Positions 51,483-60,418 of a stretch of DNA of 64,000 nucleotides are shown piece after piece. This DNA comes from Lyngbya sp. HA4199-MV5 (lineage in GTDB: Bacteria; Cyanobacteriota; Cyanobacteriia; Leptolyngbyales; Leptolyngbyaceae), in assembly GCA_019359375.1 (NCBI GenBank), contig JAHHHL010000010.1:1-64000 (forward strand). Reading direction: 5' to 3'. Each line of letters begins with the position of its first letter. Positions within the stretch are counted from its first letter, which is position 1. Under the pieces are notes generated by a model that searched no databases, was not told the DNA's origin, and saw only the letters and a program-made list of their open reading frames with translations. The position numbers and the translations under genes were made by a program.

Positions 51483-52289
51483 TTACGTTCCCTTGAAAAG
51501 CGGTACATCAAACGTCCAGTGTTTCAAACTGGCTAATCCGGTTGCTGCCGTCAAGTTGTATTGCAAGGGAGTCACGGTGATGTAGTGAGCGCGAATAGCC
51601 TCCACATCTGTCGGAGCCTGATCAGCTAACGCCGACGTTTCAGCAACCTCTTCCAGCAGTTCACCCGCTAACCAGTAGTAGGTTTTGCCACGCGGATCAA
51701 GGCGCTTTTCAAAGACATCAATGTAGCGGCGGATACCTTGACGGGTGATTTTTACGCCCGCGATCGCCTCTGCATTCACCGCTGGTACGTTCACATTTAA
51801 CAACAGCAGTTCTGGCAAAGGCTGTTTGGCAAGTTGGGCAACCAGTGATTCCGCAAACGCAGCAGCGGGCTGGAACTCAGATGACGCAAAGCTCGCAAGA
51901 CTAAACGCAATGCTGGGAATACCCTCAATCACGCCTTCCATCGCCGCTGAAACGGTGCCAGAGTACAGCACATCGGTACCCAGGTTTGACCCATGATTGA
52001 TGCCCGACAGTACCAAATCTGGAGGACTATCCAGTAGTGCCCACAGCGCTAGCTTCACACAGTCTGAAGGGGTGCCAGAGCAAGCCCAGGCTTTCACGCT
52101 GGGATGAAACACTGATTCAACCACATCGGCACGAATGGGTTGATGGAGCGTGAGACCATGCCCGGTTGCCGATCGCTCACGATCGGGGCACACCACGGTT
52201 ACCTGATGACCCGCTTCCGCAAGGCGGTTTGCCAAGGCGCGAATACCCAGAGCGAAAATGCCATCGTCGTTGCTAATGAGTAGTTTCAT
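51483..52289 (-). CDS. surE: 5'/3'-nucleotidase SurE
   Basis: A 268-residue survival protein SurE. The metal site is D8-D9 in ISNDDG, Ser in RERSATGHG, and Asn in [20 protein letters not shown] (N in GSN). It dephosphorylates nucleoside monophosphates and possibly other phosphate esters. Length is normal. The leader immediately upstream of the ATG is CCCCACT heptamers with no Shine-Dalgarno, so initiation must use another mode. It diverges from pheS, 230 bases away. Confidence 0.96.
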   Translation of the reverse strand: MKLLISNDDGIFALGIRALANRLAEAGHQVTVVCPDRERSATGHGLTLHQPIRADVVESVFHPSVKAWACSGTPSDCVKLALWALLDSPPDLVLSGINHGSNLGTDVLYSGTVSAAMEGVIEGIPSIAFSLASFASSEFQPAAAFAESLVAQLAKQPLPELLLLNVNVPAVNAEAIAGVKITRQGIRRYIDVFEKRLDPRGKTYYWLAGELLEEVAETSALADQAPTDVEAIRAHYITVTPLQYNLTAATGLASLKHWTFDVPLFKGT

Positions 52290-52298
52290 GGATTGGTC

Positions 52299-52326
52299 GG
52301 GGAGTGGGGAGTGGGGAGTGGGGAGT
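52299..52326. repeat. STRR heptamers in the surE leader
   Basis: Four perfect GGGGAGT heptamers (plus strand), starting nine bases upstream of the surE ATG. Four G4 runs spaced by AGT on the plus strand could form a G-quadruplex. Confidence 0.92.
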
Positions 52327-52482
52327 GGGGAACTTTGGGGAGCGATCGCCGATGCCCTCGCTCAGCGACTAGACTGAAGGATGAGTGATGTGTACCGATA
52401 GAACAAGATTGGCGTTCCCGACCCTGATCTTACTCAACCTGTTGCCTTCGATCGTTTGATCAGCCAGCAGATCGACCACCCC

Positions 52483-52510
52483 CTAACAACTAACAACCAA
52501 CAACCAACAA
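52483..52510. repeat. STRR heptamers in the pheS leader
   Basis: CTAACAA twice and CCAACAA twice, ending ten bases before the pheS ATG, where the ribosome-binding site would be expected. Confidence 0.92.
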
Positions 52511-52520
52511 CTTCACCAGT

Positions 52521-53522
52521 ATGACTGTTCAGCTTCAAGAACTCGCAGCACAATTAGAATCCATACGGCAAGAAGCGCAACAAGCACTGGCAGCAACCGA
52601 TTCGCTAGAGCAACTGGAACAGCTTCGAGTGAAGTATTTGGGCAAGAAAGGACCCATTCCTCAAGTGTTAGGTGGCATGGCGAAGCTGGATGCAGGCGAT
52701 CGTCCCCGCATTGGCGCGTTGGCAAACGAGGTGAAGGAGGCGATTCAAACAGACCTCGATCGTCGTCGCACAGCTCTACAGGCGGCTCAAATTCAGGCAC
52801 AGCTTGAGGCAGAAACGTTGGATATCACCATGTCTGGGGTTTATCGTCCCCAGGGGCGCATTCACCCCATTAACGGCATGATGGATCGCGTCACCGATAT
52901 TTTCGTTGGGTTGGGCTATACCGTTGCCGAAGGTCCCGAAATGGAGACGGACTACTACAACTTTGAGGCGTTAAACTTCTTGCCGGATCACCCTGCGCGA
53001 GACATGCAAGATACGCTGTACTTGCCGGACGGCAACATCATGCGAACTCACACGTCGTCTGTGCAGATCCGCTACATGGAAACGAATGATCCGCCTGTAC
53101 GGATTGTGATGCCGGGACGCTGCTATCGACGCGATACGGTCGATGCGACCCACTCGGCGGTGTTTCACCAGGTCGAAATTTTGGCAGTTGATGAAGGGTT
53201 GACGTTTACTGATCTGAAAGGAACCATCAAAGTCTTTCTAGAACAGCTTTTTGGCGAAGTGCCGATTCGCTTTCGTCCCAGCTTCTTTCCCTTCACCGAG
53301 CCGTCGGCTGAAGTGGATGTGCAGTGGAAAGGGCGCTGGCTAGAAATTATGGGCTGTGGGATGGTAGACCCCAATGTGCTGAAAGCGGTGGGGTATGATC
53401 CCGAAGTTTACACAGGGTTTGCCGCTGGTATGGGCGTTGAACGCTTAGCAATGGTGCTACACCAAATTGATGACATTCGCCGCCTTTATACCAGCGATTT
53501 GCGCTTTTTACAGCAGTTTTAG
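52521..53522 (+). CDS. pheS: Phenylalanyl-tRNA synthetase alpha subunit
   Basis: A 333-residue class II synthetase subunit that charges tRNA-Phe together with PheT. The N-terminal coiled coil (1-85) contacts tRNA. Class II signatures are seen as [52 protein letters not shown], and the C-terminal [18 protein letters not shown]. It is complete. pheT is not in the window, a common split in cyanobacteria. No Shine-Dalgarno precedes the ATG; heptamer repeats fill that place. Confidence 0.97.
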   Translation: MTVQLQELAAQLESIRQEAQQALAATDSLEQLEQLRVKYLGKKGPIPQVLGGMAKLDAGDRPRIGALANEVKEAIQTDLDRRRTALQAAQIQAQLEAETLDITMSGVYRPQGRIHPINGMMDRVTDIFVGLGYTVAEGPEMETDYYNFEALNFLPDHPARDMQDTLYLPDGNIMRTHTSSVQIRYMETNDPPVRIVMPGRCYRRDTVDATHSAVFHQVEILAVDEGLTFTDLKGTIKVFLEQLFGEVPIRFRPSFFPFTEPSAEVDVQWKGRWLEIMGCGMVDPNVLKAVGYDPEVYTGFAAGMGVERLAMVLHQIDDIRRLYTSDLRFLQQF

Positions 53523-53734
53523 CTAGCGGCTTTCGGGCGAATCTGCTGGCGATCGACCATTGCTTGCAAGCGTTCCAGCGGGTAATCGGAGATAAAGCTA
53601 TCCCACGGTACTTTGTGCCCAGTGGCGTTATAGACGTACAACACCCCGTTAATCATGCGGCTCGACACAATCAGGTCCAGTGCCTTAGCCAAATTTAGAC
53701 ACTGCGTCAACTCAAGCTGGTTCATAGTGTTCAA
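53519..53734 (-). CDS. Small conserved-looking hypothetical protein
   Basis: A 71-residue soluble frame ([20 protein letters not shown]...) converging on pheS with a four-base overlap of stop codons. Composition is protein-like, with a helix-strand-strand layout ([21 protein letters not shown] split over 22-42). The family is not recognised. The second Met (53725) is an equally good start. Moderately likely to be real. Confidence 0.6.
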   Translation of the reverse strand: MNTMNQLELTQCLNLAKALDLIVSSRMINGVLYVYNATGHKVPWDSFISDYPLERLQAMVDRQQIRPKAAS

Positions 53735-54123
53735 TCAGGAAGCAATCGTTGCTCAGGGGAGTTTTCATTACTGCAATCATCCTAAGCAGATGTGATGATA
53801 AACACTTGTGATTTCGCACCAAGCGATATGAAATTTATCAAACGCTGGGGTAGTAGAAACCAGGGCTAATTTCACGCTGTCGAACAGTGGGTGAGCAGCG
53901 GATGAGAACGGATGAACCAGATGACTTTCTCCACCCTTCGCAAGCAACTCACTTTGTGAAGCGGGTTAAGTGGGCTTTATTCTGCGCGATCGGGTGTGCT
54001 TGTCTTGCAAAACGCATTGGCTTCAAACGCCTGCTGCTTTCAAGCGGGCACCCTAAAACGATGAGAGTGTCCGCTGTGGTTCGTTCTCGTCACCCAGTCA
54101 CCGCTGTTAGCCGAGCCAAGCTT
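53735..54123. other. Intergenic region, no supported gene
   Basis: About 390 bases between two minus-strand genes. A 94-codon plus-strand frame from 53887 overlaps the htpX 3' end and has no recognisable domain; it is not called. Confidence 0.5.
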
Positions 54124-55020
54124 TTAAGCAAACGCCGGATCAGCTTGCTGTTGCTGTGCCAACTCAGTTAAGCGTCGAATGCGTTCTTCTGTTGTCGGAT
54201 GGGTGCGGAAGAGTGCCTGTAGTCCCTGAGCCGACAGTGGATTCACAATCAGCAGCGGCGACATGGCTGGGTTGCCGTGCATGGGAATTTCATGACCAAC
54301 GGCTTCCAGTTTTTCAAGGGCATGAGCCAGCGCGATCGGGTTGCCTGTGATGGCAGCAGAACCCTGATCAGCCGAAAATTCACGCGTCCGAGAAATGGCA
54401 AGCTGAATCAGCATCGCAGACAGGGGAGCCAGCACAATGAGAAAGAGCAAGCCGAAGGGATTTGCACCCCGGCGATCGTCACGGGTAACGGGACCATACA
54501 GCGCACCCAGACTCAGTATTCGTCCTAAATAAGTAATCGCTCCTGCAACCGTACCCGCTACAGCCTGGGTGAGCGTATCACGGTTCTTGACGTGAGTGAG
54601 TTCGTGGGCAAGCACGCCTTCCAGTTCTTCAGCGCTCAGCAATTCAGTAATGCCTTGTGTAACCGCGATCGCGGCGTGCTGAGGATCGCGCCCTGTGGCA
54701 AACGCATTGGGAGATTTGGTCGGCACAACAAACAGCGTTGGCATGGGAATACCCGCACGATCGCTGAGACGAGCCACCATATCGTAGAGTTCGGGAGCCT
54801 GTTCACGGGCGATCGGTTGCGCTTGATAGGCTGCCAAGGCTGCTTTGTCTGAATAAAACCAGGAGCTAAAGCTCGTGATTGCGGCAATTCCTAAGCCCAA
54901 CAAAAGACCCGATTCATCACCAACCAGGTAATACCCAGCGAGAACAAAAATCCCACTCAGCAAACCCAGTAGCCCTACCGTTTTAATCTCATTGATGCCG
55001 ACCATAAGCTTTCCTATCAA
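54124..55020 (-). CDS. htpX: Membrane zinc metalloprotease HtpX-like
   Basis: A 298-residue M48 peptidase that degrades misfolded membrane proteins. Two N-terminal helices (about 12-33 and 38-57) and two more near 155-175 and 185-210 surround the zinc site: HELTH at 139-143, with the third ligand Glu in SRTREFSAD. It is complete and of normal length. The start at 55020 or the Met six residues in (55005) are both possible. Single gene. Confidence 0.95.
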   Translation of the reverse strand: MIGKLMVGINEIKTVGLLGLLSGIFVLAGYYLVGDESGLLLGLGIAAITSFSSWFYSDKAALAAYQAQPIAREQAPELYDMVARLSDRAGIPMPTLFVVPTKSPNAFATGRDPQHAAIAVTQGITELLSAEELEGVLAHELTHVKNRDTLTQAVAGTVAGAITYLGRILSLGALYGPVTRDDRRGANPFGLLFLIVLAPLSAMLIQLAISRTREFSADQGSAAITGNPIALAHALEKLEAVGHEIPMHGNPAMSPLLIVNPLSAQGLQALFRTHPTTEERIRRLTELAQQQQADPAFA

Positions 55021-55329
55021 GAACGAATCACTAACTCAAGGTATTAGCGTTCCACTTAGAGTCTCAAATTAAGGGCTGTTTTATCTCTATCCCGTGAATG
55101 AATTTTGCTCTGCGATGAGTTTGAGTCCGTAATATCGTGATTCGCTAAACTTGAGGCTTCAGATCATTTCCCAACGGTAGTAAGCTTTAGCTTGAGACGG
55201 TGAGGTAGCGGCTCACAATGAGCTACTGCTATACTACACGCATACTACAAGCAGCTTTGGCTCCATGAAGCTAATTGCTGATTCCCTAAGCTTCGTGAAT
55301 CCGTTCCTAATCCCCTAGCGCTCAACTCC
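55021..55329. other. Intergenic region between htpX and ileS
   Basis: About 310 bases between divergent genes. It should carry both promoters. I see no T-box or other riboswitch-like structure for ileS and no gene. Confidence 0.5.
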
Positions 55330-58278
55330 ATGACTGTGACAGAACCCGGCTCCTACAAGGACACTGTGAATCTTCCCAAAACCAGCTTTGACATGCGCGC
55401 CAACGCCGTCAAGCGGGAACCAGAGCTACAGGCATTCTGGGAAGCGGAACAGCTTTATCAGCAGCTCTCGCAGGAGAATCCGGGCGAGTTGTTTGTGCTG
55501 CACGATGGTCCGCCCTATGCCAACGGGACGCTGCATATGGGGCACGCGCTCAATAAGGTGCTAAAGGATGTCATCAACAAGTACCAACTGCTGCAAGGGC
55601 GGAAGGTGCGCTATGTGCCCGGTTGGGATTGTCACGGGCTGCCGATCGAGCTAAAAGTGCTGCAAACCCTGAAATCCGACGAACGTAAAGCACTCACACC
55701 GCTAAAACTACGGCAAAAAGCCAACGAATTCGCCCTCAAAACTGTCGAGCAGCAGCGCCAGAATTTTAAGCGGTACGGCGTGTGGGGCGACTGGGAGCAT
55801 CCCTACCTGACCCTCAAGCCCGCATATGAAGCGGCGCAAATCGGCGTGTTTGGGCAGATGGTGCTGAAAGGCTATATCTACCGAGGCTTAAAGCCTGTGC
55901 ATTGGAGTCCCAGTTCTAAAACGGCACTGGCAGAAGCGGAACTGGAATATCCCGAAGGGCACACCTCGCGCAGCCTTTACGCCGCCTTTGAAGTCAAGCA
56001 GTTGTCACTAGCCCTGATGATGGCGCTCGATTCCTTTATGGGTACGGGCGAACTGGGCGTGGCGATCTGGACAACGACTCCCTGGACAATTCCCGCCAAC
56101 TTAGCTGTCAGCGTCAACCCCGATTTAATTTACGCTGTCGTGGAAGTGGGTGAAAATGCACCTGATCGATTCAAATATTTGATTGTGGCAAAGGATCTGG
56201 TCGATCGCCTCTCAGAAGTTCTGGGCACCACTCTCACCATACAGGCAACCCTGGTCGGCAGAACGCTGGAGCACACAACCTATCAGCATCCTCTCTTTGA
56301 CCGTCGCAGCGAAATCGTCATCGGTGGCGATTATGTCACCACAGAGGCAGGTACGGGCTTAGTCCACACGGCTCCTGGTCACGGTCAGGATGACTACCTG
56401 GTTGGTCAACGCTACGGTTTGCCCATCCTTGCACCCGTGGATGATGACGGCAACTTCACCGAAGAAGCGGGGCAGTTTGCGGGGTTGAATGTGCTGGGTG
56501 ACGGCAATACAGCAGTCATCGCCGCACTGCAAGAGGCTCATTCCTTACTGAAGGAAGAACCCTACGTCCACAAATATCCTTACGACTGGCGCACCCAAAA
56601 ACCCACCATCTTTCGCGCTACGGAGCAATGGTTTGCCTCCGTTGAAGGGTTCCGCGATGAAGCCGTGAAGGCGATCGCCAATGTCCGCTGGATTCCTGCC
56701 CAAGGCGAAAACCGCATCACGCCAATGGTTGCCGAGCGATCGGATTGGTGCATTTCTCGTCAGCGCAGTTGGGGCGTACCCATCCCTGTGTTTTATGACG
56801 AAGCGACTGGAGAGCCATTGTTAACTCAGGAGACGATCGCGTTTGTGCAGGCGATCGTCGCCGAAAAAGGTTCCGATGCCTGGTGGGAGTTGCCCGTAGA
56901 GGAACTGCTCCCAGAATCCTACCGAAACAACGGACACACGTACCGCAAAGGCACCGACACAATGGACGTGTGGTTCGACTCTGGTTCCTCGTGGGCAGCG
57001 GTGTTGGTAGGCAGAGGGCAGGAGGCAGAGGGCAGAAGGCAAGAGGCTACACCCCTCACTCCTTACTCCTCTCTCCTCACCTACCCCGCCGACATGTATC
57101 TGGAAGGCTCGGATCAACATCGCGGTTGGTTTCAGTCCAGTTTGCTGACGAGTGTGGCAGTGAATGATTGCGCGCCGTATAAAATCGTGTTGACGCATGG
57201 CTTTGTGCTGGATGAGCAGGGCTACAAGATGAGTAAGTCCCTCGGTAACGTGGTCGATCCGATGGTCATCATCAACGGGGGCAAAAACCAGAAGGAAGAA
57301 CCGCCTTACGGTGCCGATGTGCTGCGGCTGTGGGTGTCTTCGGTCGATTACACCTCAGACATGCGGCTGGGCAAAACGGTCTTGAAGCAGATGGCAGATG
57401 TCTATCGCAAGATCCGCAACACCGCACGGTTTTTGCTGGGAAACCTGCATGATTTTGATCCCGCAAAAAATACGGTTCCCTATGACCAATTGCCAGAACT
57501 CGATCGCTACCTTCTCCATCGCATCACCGAAGTTTTCAGCGAAGTAACCGATGCCTTCGACAGCTTCCAATTTTTCCGCTTCTTCCAAACCGTATTAAAT
57601 TTCTGCGTCGTGGATCTCTCCAACTTCTATCTGGACAGTGCCAAAGATCGGCTCTACATCAGTGCAGAAGATTCGCCCCGTCGTCGCAGTTGCCAAACCA
57701 TTTTGGCGATCGCCCTCGAAAATCTGGCAAAAGCGATCGCGCCTGTCCTTTCGCACATGGCAGAAGACATCTGGCAAGCGCTGCCCTATGCCACGCCGCA
57801 CAAATCAGTCTTCCAGGCAGGTTGGGTGACGCTGGAGGATCAGTGGCGCGCACCAGAACTGGCAACCAAATGGCAAACCCTCACCCAAAACCGCGATGAG
57901 GTCAACAAGGTGCTGGAAAAAGCCCGCGCCGACAAGGCGATCGGCTCTTCTCTAGAAGCCAAACTGCTGCTGTACACCACGGATGCTCAACTCAAAGCAA
58001 CACTACAAGCACTCAATCCTGCCGACAGTTTGAGCGGCAATGGTGTGGATGAGCTGCGCTACCTGTTTCTCACGTCTCAAGTGGAACTCTTAGATTCCCC
58101 TGAACGTTTGAACGGTTTGAAATACAGCGCTCAAGCGAATGCGCTTCAAATTGGTGTCGTGGATGCGGATGGTGAGAAATGCGATCGCTGCTGGAACTAC
58201 TCCACCCACGTTGGCGAATCGGCGGAACATCCGCTGCTGTGCGAACGCTGCATTCCTGCGTTGGAAGGAAAATTCTAA
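55330..58278 (+). CDS. ileS: Isoleucyl-tRNA synthetase with an in-frame repeat insertion
   Basis: A 982-residue class I synthetase. The HIGH motif is HMGH at 69-72, the KMSKS motif is at 633-637, the editing domain lies between about 190 and 410 (TTTPWTIPANLAVSV, GTGLVHTAPGHGQDDY), and a C-terminal zinc ribbon has CDRCW and CERC near 950-973. All key motifs are present. Between SWAAVL and YPADMYLEGSDQHRGW there are about 25 extra residues (roughly 560-584, GRGQEAEGRRQEATPL...) encoded by heptamer repeats. The insert sits in a surface loop just before a catalytic-core helix, and the enzyme is presumably still active, since it is essential. Confidence 0.97.
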   Translation: MTVTEPGSYKDTVNLPKTSFDMRANAVKREPELQAFWEAEQLYQQLSQENPGELFVLHDGPPYANGTLHMGHALNKVLKDVINKYQLLQGRKVRYVPGWDCHGLPIELKVLQTLKSDERKALTPLKLRQKANEFALKTVEQQRQNFKRYGVWGDWEHPYLTLKPAYEAAQIGVFGQMVLKGYIYRGLKPVHWSPSSKTALAEAELEYPEGHTSRSLYAAFEVKQLSLALMMALDSFMGTGELGVAIWTTTPWTIPANLAVSVNPDLIYAVVEVGENAPDRFKYLIVAKDLVDRLSEVLGTTLTIQATLVGRTLEHTTYQHPLFDRRSEIVIGGDYVTTEAGTGLVHTAPGHGQDDYLVGQRYGLPILAPVDDDGNFTEEAGQFAGLNVLGDGNTAVIAALQEAHSLLKEEPYVHKYPYDWRTQKPTIFRATEQWFASVEGFRDEAVKAIANVRWIPAQGENRITPMVAERSDWCISRQRSWGVPIPVFYDEATGEPLLTQETIAFVQAIVAEKGSDAWWELPVEELLPESYRNNGHTYRKGTDTMDVWFDSGSSWAAVLVGRGQEAEGRRQEATPLTPYSSLLTYPADMYLEGSDQHRGWFQSSLLTSVAVNDCAPYKIVLTHGFVLDEQGYKMSKSLGNVVDPMVIINGGKNQKEEPPYGADVLRLWVSSVDYTSDMRLGKTVLKQMADVYRKIRNTARFLLGNLHDFDPAKNTVPYDQLPELDRYLLHRITEVFSEVTDAFDSFQFFRFFQTVLNFCVVDLSNFYLDSAKDRLYISAEDSPRRRSCQTILAIALENLAKAIAPVLSHMAEDIWQALPYATPHKSVFQAGWVTLEDQWRAPELATKWQTLTQNRDEVNKVLEKARADKAIGSSLEAKLLLYTTDAQLKATLQALNPADSLSGNGVDELRYLFLTSQVELLDSPERLNGLKYSAQANALQIGVVDADGEKCDRCWNYSTHVGESAEHPLLCERCIPALEGKF
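57010..57081. repeat. In-frame STRR heptamers inside ileS
   Basis: Five GGCAGAG-type heptamers (57010-57044) followed by four CCTCACT-type heptamers (57054-57081). The same units fill intergenic spacers at 31262-31302 and 126-167. The reading frame of ileS is kept. Confidence 0.92.
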
Positions 58279-58323
58279 AAGAACCGTAATGAATCGCTTC
58301 AATACGTAAAAGGCAGGGACAAA

Positions 58324-58698
58324 ATGCCAAAATCCACCATCACCTATTGGAATTCATTAAGACCAGAAAACCAAGAACAATGGCAACCCGTTAAGGGGTT
58401 AGAACAAGTTGCGGAAGCACTCACGCTTAGCATTGATGAAGAAACGGGCGAATATACTCGTCTCACTCGTTTTCATCCGGGTGCAGATACAACTCCCGTT
58501 GGTGGACTCAGCCACAATTACCCAGAGGAAATTTTTGTGGTGAGCGGTCACCTTTATGACCAGGCATTTGATCTTTGGTTAGAGAGTGGTCACTATGCTA
58601 GTAGACCCCCTGGCGAAATTCACGGTCCTTTCAAAACGGATATTGGATGCGTTGTGCTTGAAGTCTCTTTCCCTCATCGCATCAACGAAACGCTTTAA
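58324..58698 (+). CDS. Cupin-domain protein (ChrR/anti-sigma cupin-like)
   Basis: A 124-residue single-domain cupin. The pattern YTRLTRFHPGADTTPVGGLSH (about 40-60, quoted in part), YPEEIFVVSGHLYDQ and GHYASRPPGEIHGP places the two cupin motifs with candidate metal ligands H49, E69/E70 and H98. It resembles the cupin of ChrR-type anti-sigma factors but lacks the zinc anti-sigma domain. Role unknown. It follows ileS by 45 bases on the same strand, with a separate start. Confidence 0.88.
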   Translation: MPKSTITYWNSLRPENQEQWQPVKGLEQVAEALTLSIDEETGEYTRLTRFHPGADTTPVGGLSHNYPEEIFVVSGHLYDQAFDLWLESGHYASRPPGEIHGPFKTDIGCVVLEVSFPHRINETL

Positions 58699-58846
58699 GG
58701 CAAGGACTATCTCGATCGATCATCAGCCGTATGTGTAAAATCTCATCGTTGCCATGAAAAAACTACAAGCGAAAGAAATCTGTTTCAGTCTCCTGTGAGC
58801 TAATAGAGTGATGATAAGCTGAAATAAGTAGCTGGGTGGAATCAAA

Positions 58847-58879
58847 TGTAGGATGTGTTAGGCATAGCCGTAACGCATC
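58847..58879. repeat. Short palindromic intergenic repeat
   Basis: GATGTGTTAGGC and GCCGTAACGCATC form an imperfect hairpin. This GTAGGATGTGTTA...TAACGCATC type is common in cyanobacterial intergenic DNA. It lies just upstream of the MNT/HepT pair. Confidence 0.7.
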
Positions 58880-58915
58880 AAAACCTTTGGCTGAAATAGG
58901 CAAACGACTTTGTTA

Positions 58916-59233
58916 ATGATGTTTGTACAAACAAAAGCGCAAGTGCTAGCTCTTCTTCAGGAATATCGACAAGAACTACGACAGTTTGGTGTTAGCCGTT
59001 GTGGTCTTTTTGGGTCGTTTGTTCGTGATACTAATGTGTATGAACAAAGCGATGTTGATATTCTGGTTGCGTTTGAGCCAGACCAGAAGACTTTTGATAA
59101 CTTTATGCACTTATCGTTTTTCTTAGAAGAGCTTTTTGGTCGAAGCGTTGACCTCGTTACGATCGAATCACTTAGCCCTTATATCGGTCCGCGCATCTTG
59201 GACGAGGTAGAGTATGTCTCCATCAGCTCGTGA
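58916..59233 (+). CDS. mntA: MNT-type nucleotidyltransferase (antitoxin of MNT/HepT pair)
   Basis: A 105-residue minimal nucleotidyltransferase. The catalytic motif GSFVRDTN (GS at 33-34) with D47 and D49 in QSDVDILV is intact. In MNT/HepT systems MntA adds AMP residues to the toxin HepT and so neutralises it (family knowledge). The hepT gene overlaps its last 20 bases, a strong sign of a coupled pair. I start at ATG 58916; a TTG two codons earlier and the next ATG are alternatives. Confidence 0.92.
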   Translation: MMFVQTKAQVLALLQEYRQELRQFGVSRCGLFGSFVRDTNVYEQSDVDILVAFEPDQKTFDNFMHLSFFLEELFGRSVDLVTIESLSPYIGPRILDEVEYVSISS

Positions 59234-59555
59234 ATACTTGCAACACATTCTCGATGAAACGGCTTACCTCACTGCTAATTCTGCCAATCTCAATAAACTA
59301 ACTTTCCTACAAGATGAAACTCTCAAACGCGCATTTGTTCGCAGCATTGAAGTCATCGGTGAGGCAGTGAACCAACTTCCTGATGAGTTGCGGCAAAAAC
59401 ACGTTGCGATTGAATGGCGTGCGCTGGCAGGAATGCGCGATCAATTAATCCACAGCTACTTCGGTGTTGATTACGATATTGTGTGGGACGTAGTGATCAA
59501 CAAAATCCCCACACTCAATGTAGAAGTCATGAAAATACTTGAGCAGGAGTATTAG
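59214..59555 (+). CDS. hepT: HepT-type (DUF86) RNase toxin
   Basis: A 113-residue all-helical HEPN protein of the DUF86/HepT type. The R-x4-H-x-Y signature is R75-DQLI-H80-S-Y82; this is both the RNase site and the region where Tyr is AMPylated by MntA. The pair MntA-HepT is a type VII toxin-antitoxin system. Its start lies inside the mntA gene, 20 bases before its stop, so it depends on mntA translation. Typical length; complete. Confidence 0.92.
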   Translation: MSPSAREYLQHILDETAYLTANSANLNKLTFLQDETLKRAFVRSIEVIGEAVNQLPDELRQKHVAIEWRALAGMRDQLIHSYFGVDYDIVWDVVINKIPTLNVEVMKILEQEY

Positions 59556-59668
59556 TAAGCTTTTCACGTATCGATTACTACGGCATAGAGAACGGAATTC
59601 CATCACATTCAACGGCAGCAGAGGAACCGACTCATCTAGCGCTCAAGTGCAATCCTTCAAATAGCAAT

Positions 59669-59709
59669 CAGGCACTTCTTCTGAGAAAATTTAGACGGAA
59701 AAGTGCCTG
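59669..59709 (-). terminator. Hairpin downstream of the ferredoxin gene
   Basis: CAGGCACTT and AAGTGCCTG form a perfect 9-bp stem with a 23-base AT-rich loop, 14 bases beyond the ferredoxin stop codon. The T-run after it is weak, so it may stabilise rather than terminate the mRNA. Confidence 0.55.
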
Positions 59710-59722
59710 TAATGTTCATTAG

Positions 59723-60025
59723 CTAGACCAACTCTTCCTCTTTGTGGGTTTCGATCGTGCAGTCAGACGTAGGATGTGCCACACAAATCAATACGTAACC
59801 TGCCGCAACCTGATCTTCATTCAGATAAGACTGTTCTGATTGATCAACTGTTCCTTCAACGAGTTTGCCAGTGCAGGTGGAACATACGCCCTGACGGCAA
59901 GAAAACGGTAATTCCATCCCTTCAGTTTCAGCCGTTTCTAGAATATACGCATCATCGGGAACATCTACGGTCTGGTCAATGCCTTCTGCTTCGTTCTTGA
60001 GTCTAATCTTGTAAGCGGTTGCCAT
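59723..60025 (-). CDS. petF: Plant-type [2Fe-2S] ferredoxin
   Basis: A 100-residue ferredoxin. Cluster ligands are C43, C48, C51 (CRQGVCSTC) and C81, and the C-terminus ends ETHKEEELV as in photosynthetic PetF ferredoxins. It carries electrons from photosystem I to FNR and other acceptors. The loop reads RQGV instead of the usual RAGA, so it may be a secondary ferredoxin rather than the main PetF. Monocistronic, with a hairpin at its end. Confidence 0.93.
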   Translation of the reverse strand: MATAYKIRLKNEAEGIDQTVDVPDDAYILETAETEGMELPFSCRQGVCSTCTGKLVEGTVDQSEQSYLNEDQVAAGYVLICVAHPTSDCTIETHKEEELV

Positions 60026-60276
60026 AGCGTTAAACCTTCTAACTGTGTGTTGAATGAGAGAAAGGAACGTACTAATTCACTGCTAAATCGATTAACAGAC
60101 AGGCGAACATCAAAACACAGCGGCGAAGCAAGTTTATTTTGATGCACTGTGTATTCACAGCAAAGATTAGCTCAACTGCACCTGCCGCTTCTCTACCAAG
60201 AGGTAGCCCTCTATAAATAAAGCGATCTACTAGAAGATGGATTTTCGTGCGATCGCGTGAAGTGCGCCGTTTGCAT

Positions 60277-60338
60277 AAAAAAGCCCTCACCGCTTGCAGT
60301 GCTTTTCTCGGCAGAAGAAGCAACAGCGGGTGAAGGCT
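60277..60338 (-). terminator. Rho-independent terminator of pgk
   Basis: On the minus strand AGCCTTCACCCGCT is followed by a 30-base loop and AGCGGTGAGGGCT, then six T. The stem is about 13 bp with one bulge. It lies 80 bases beyond the pgk stop codon. The rest of the gap 60026-60418 holds the ferredoxin promoter and no gene. Confidence 0.8.
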
Positions 60339-60418
60339 ACAGGTAGAAGAAATCCATTAAGCAATACACGTTAGCGATCGGTTAGAAGACCCGATCGCCC
60401 CTTTCACGCGATCAAAAC

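Noticed and set aside
53887-54171. 94-codon plus-strand frame
   Set aside because: Overlaps the certain htpX gene and shows no domain.
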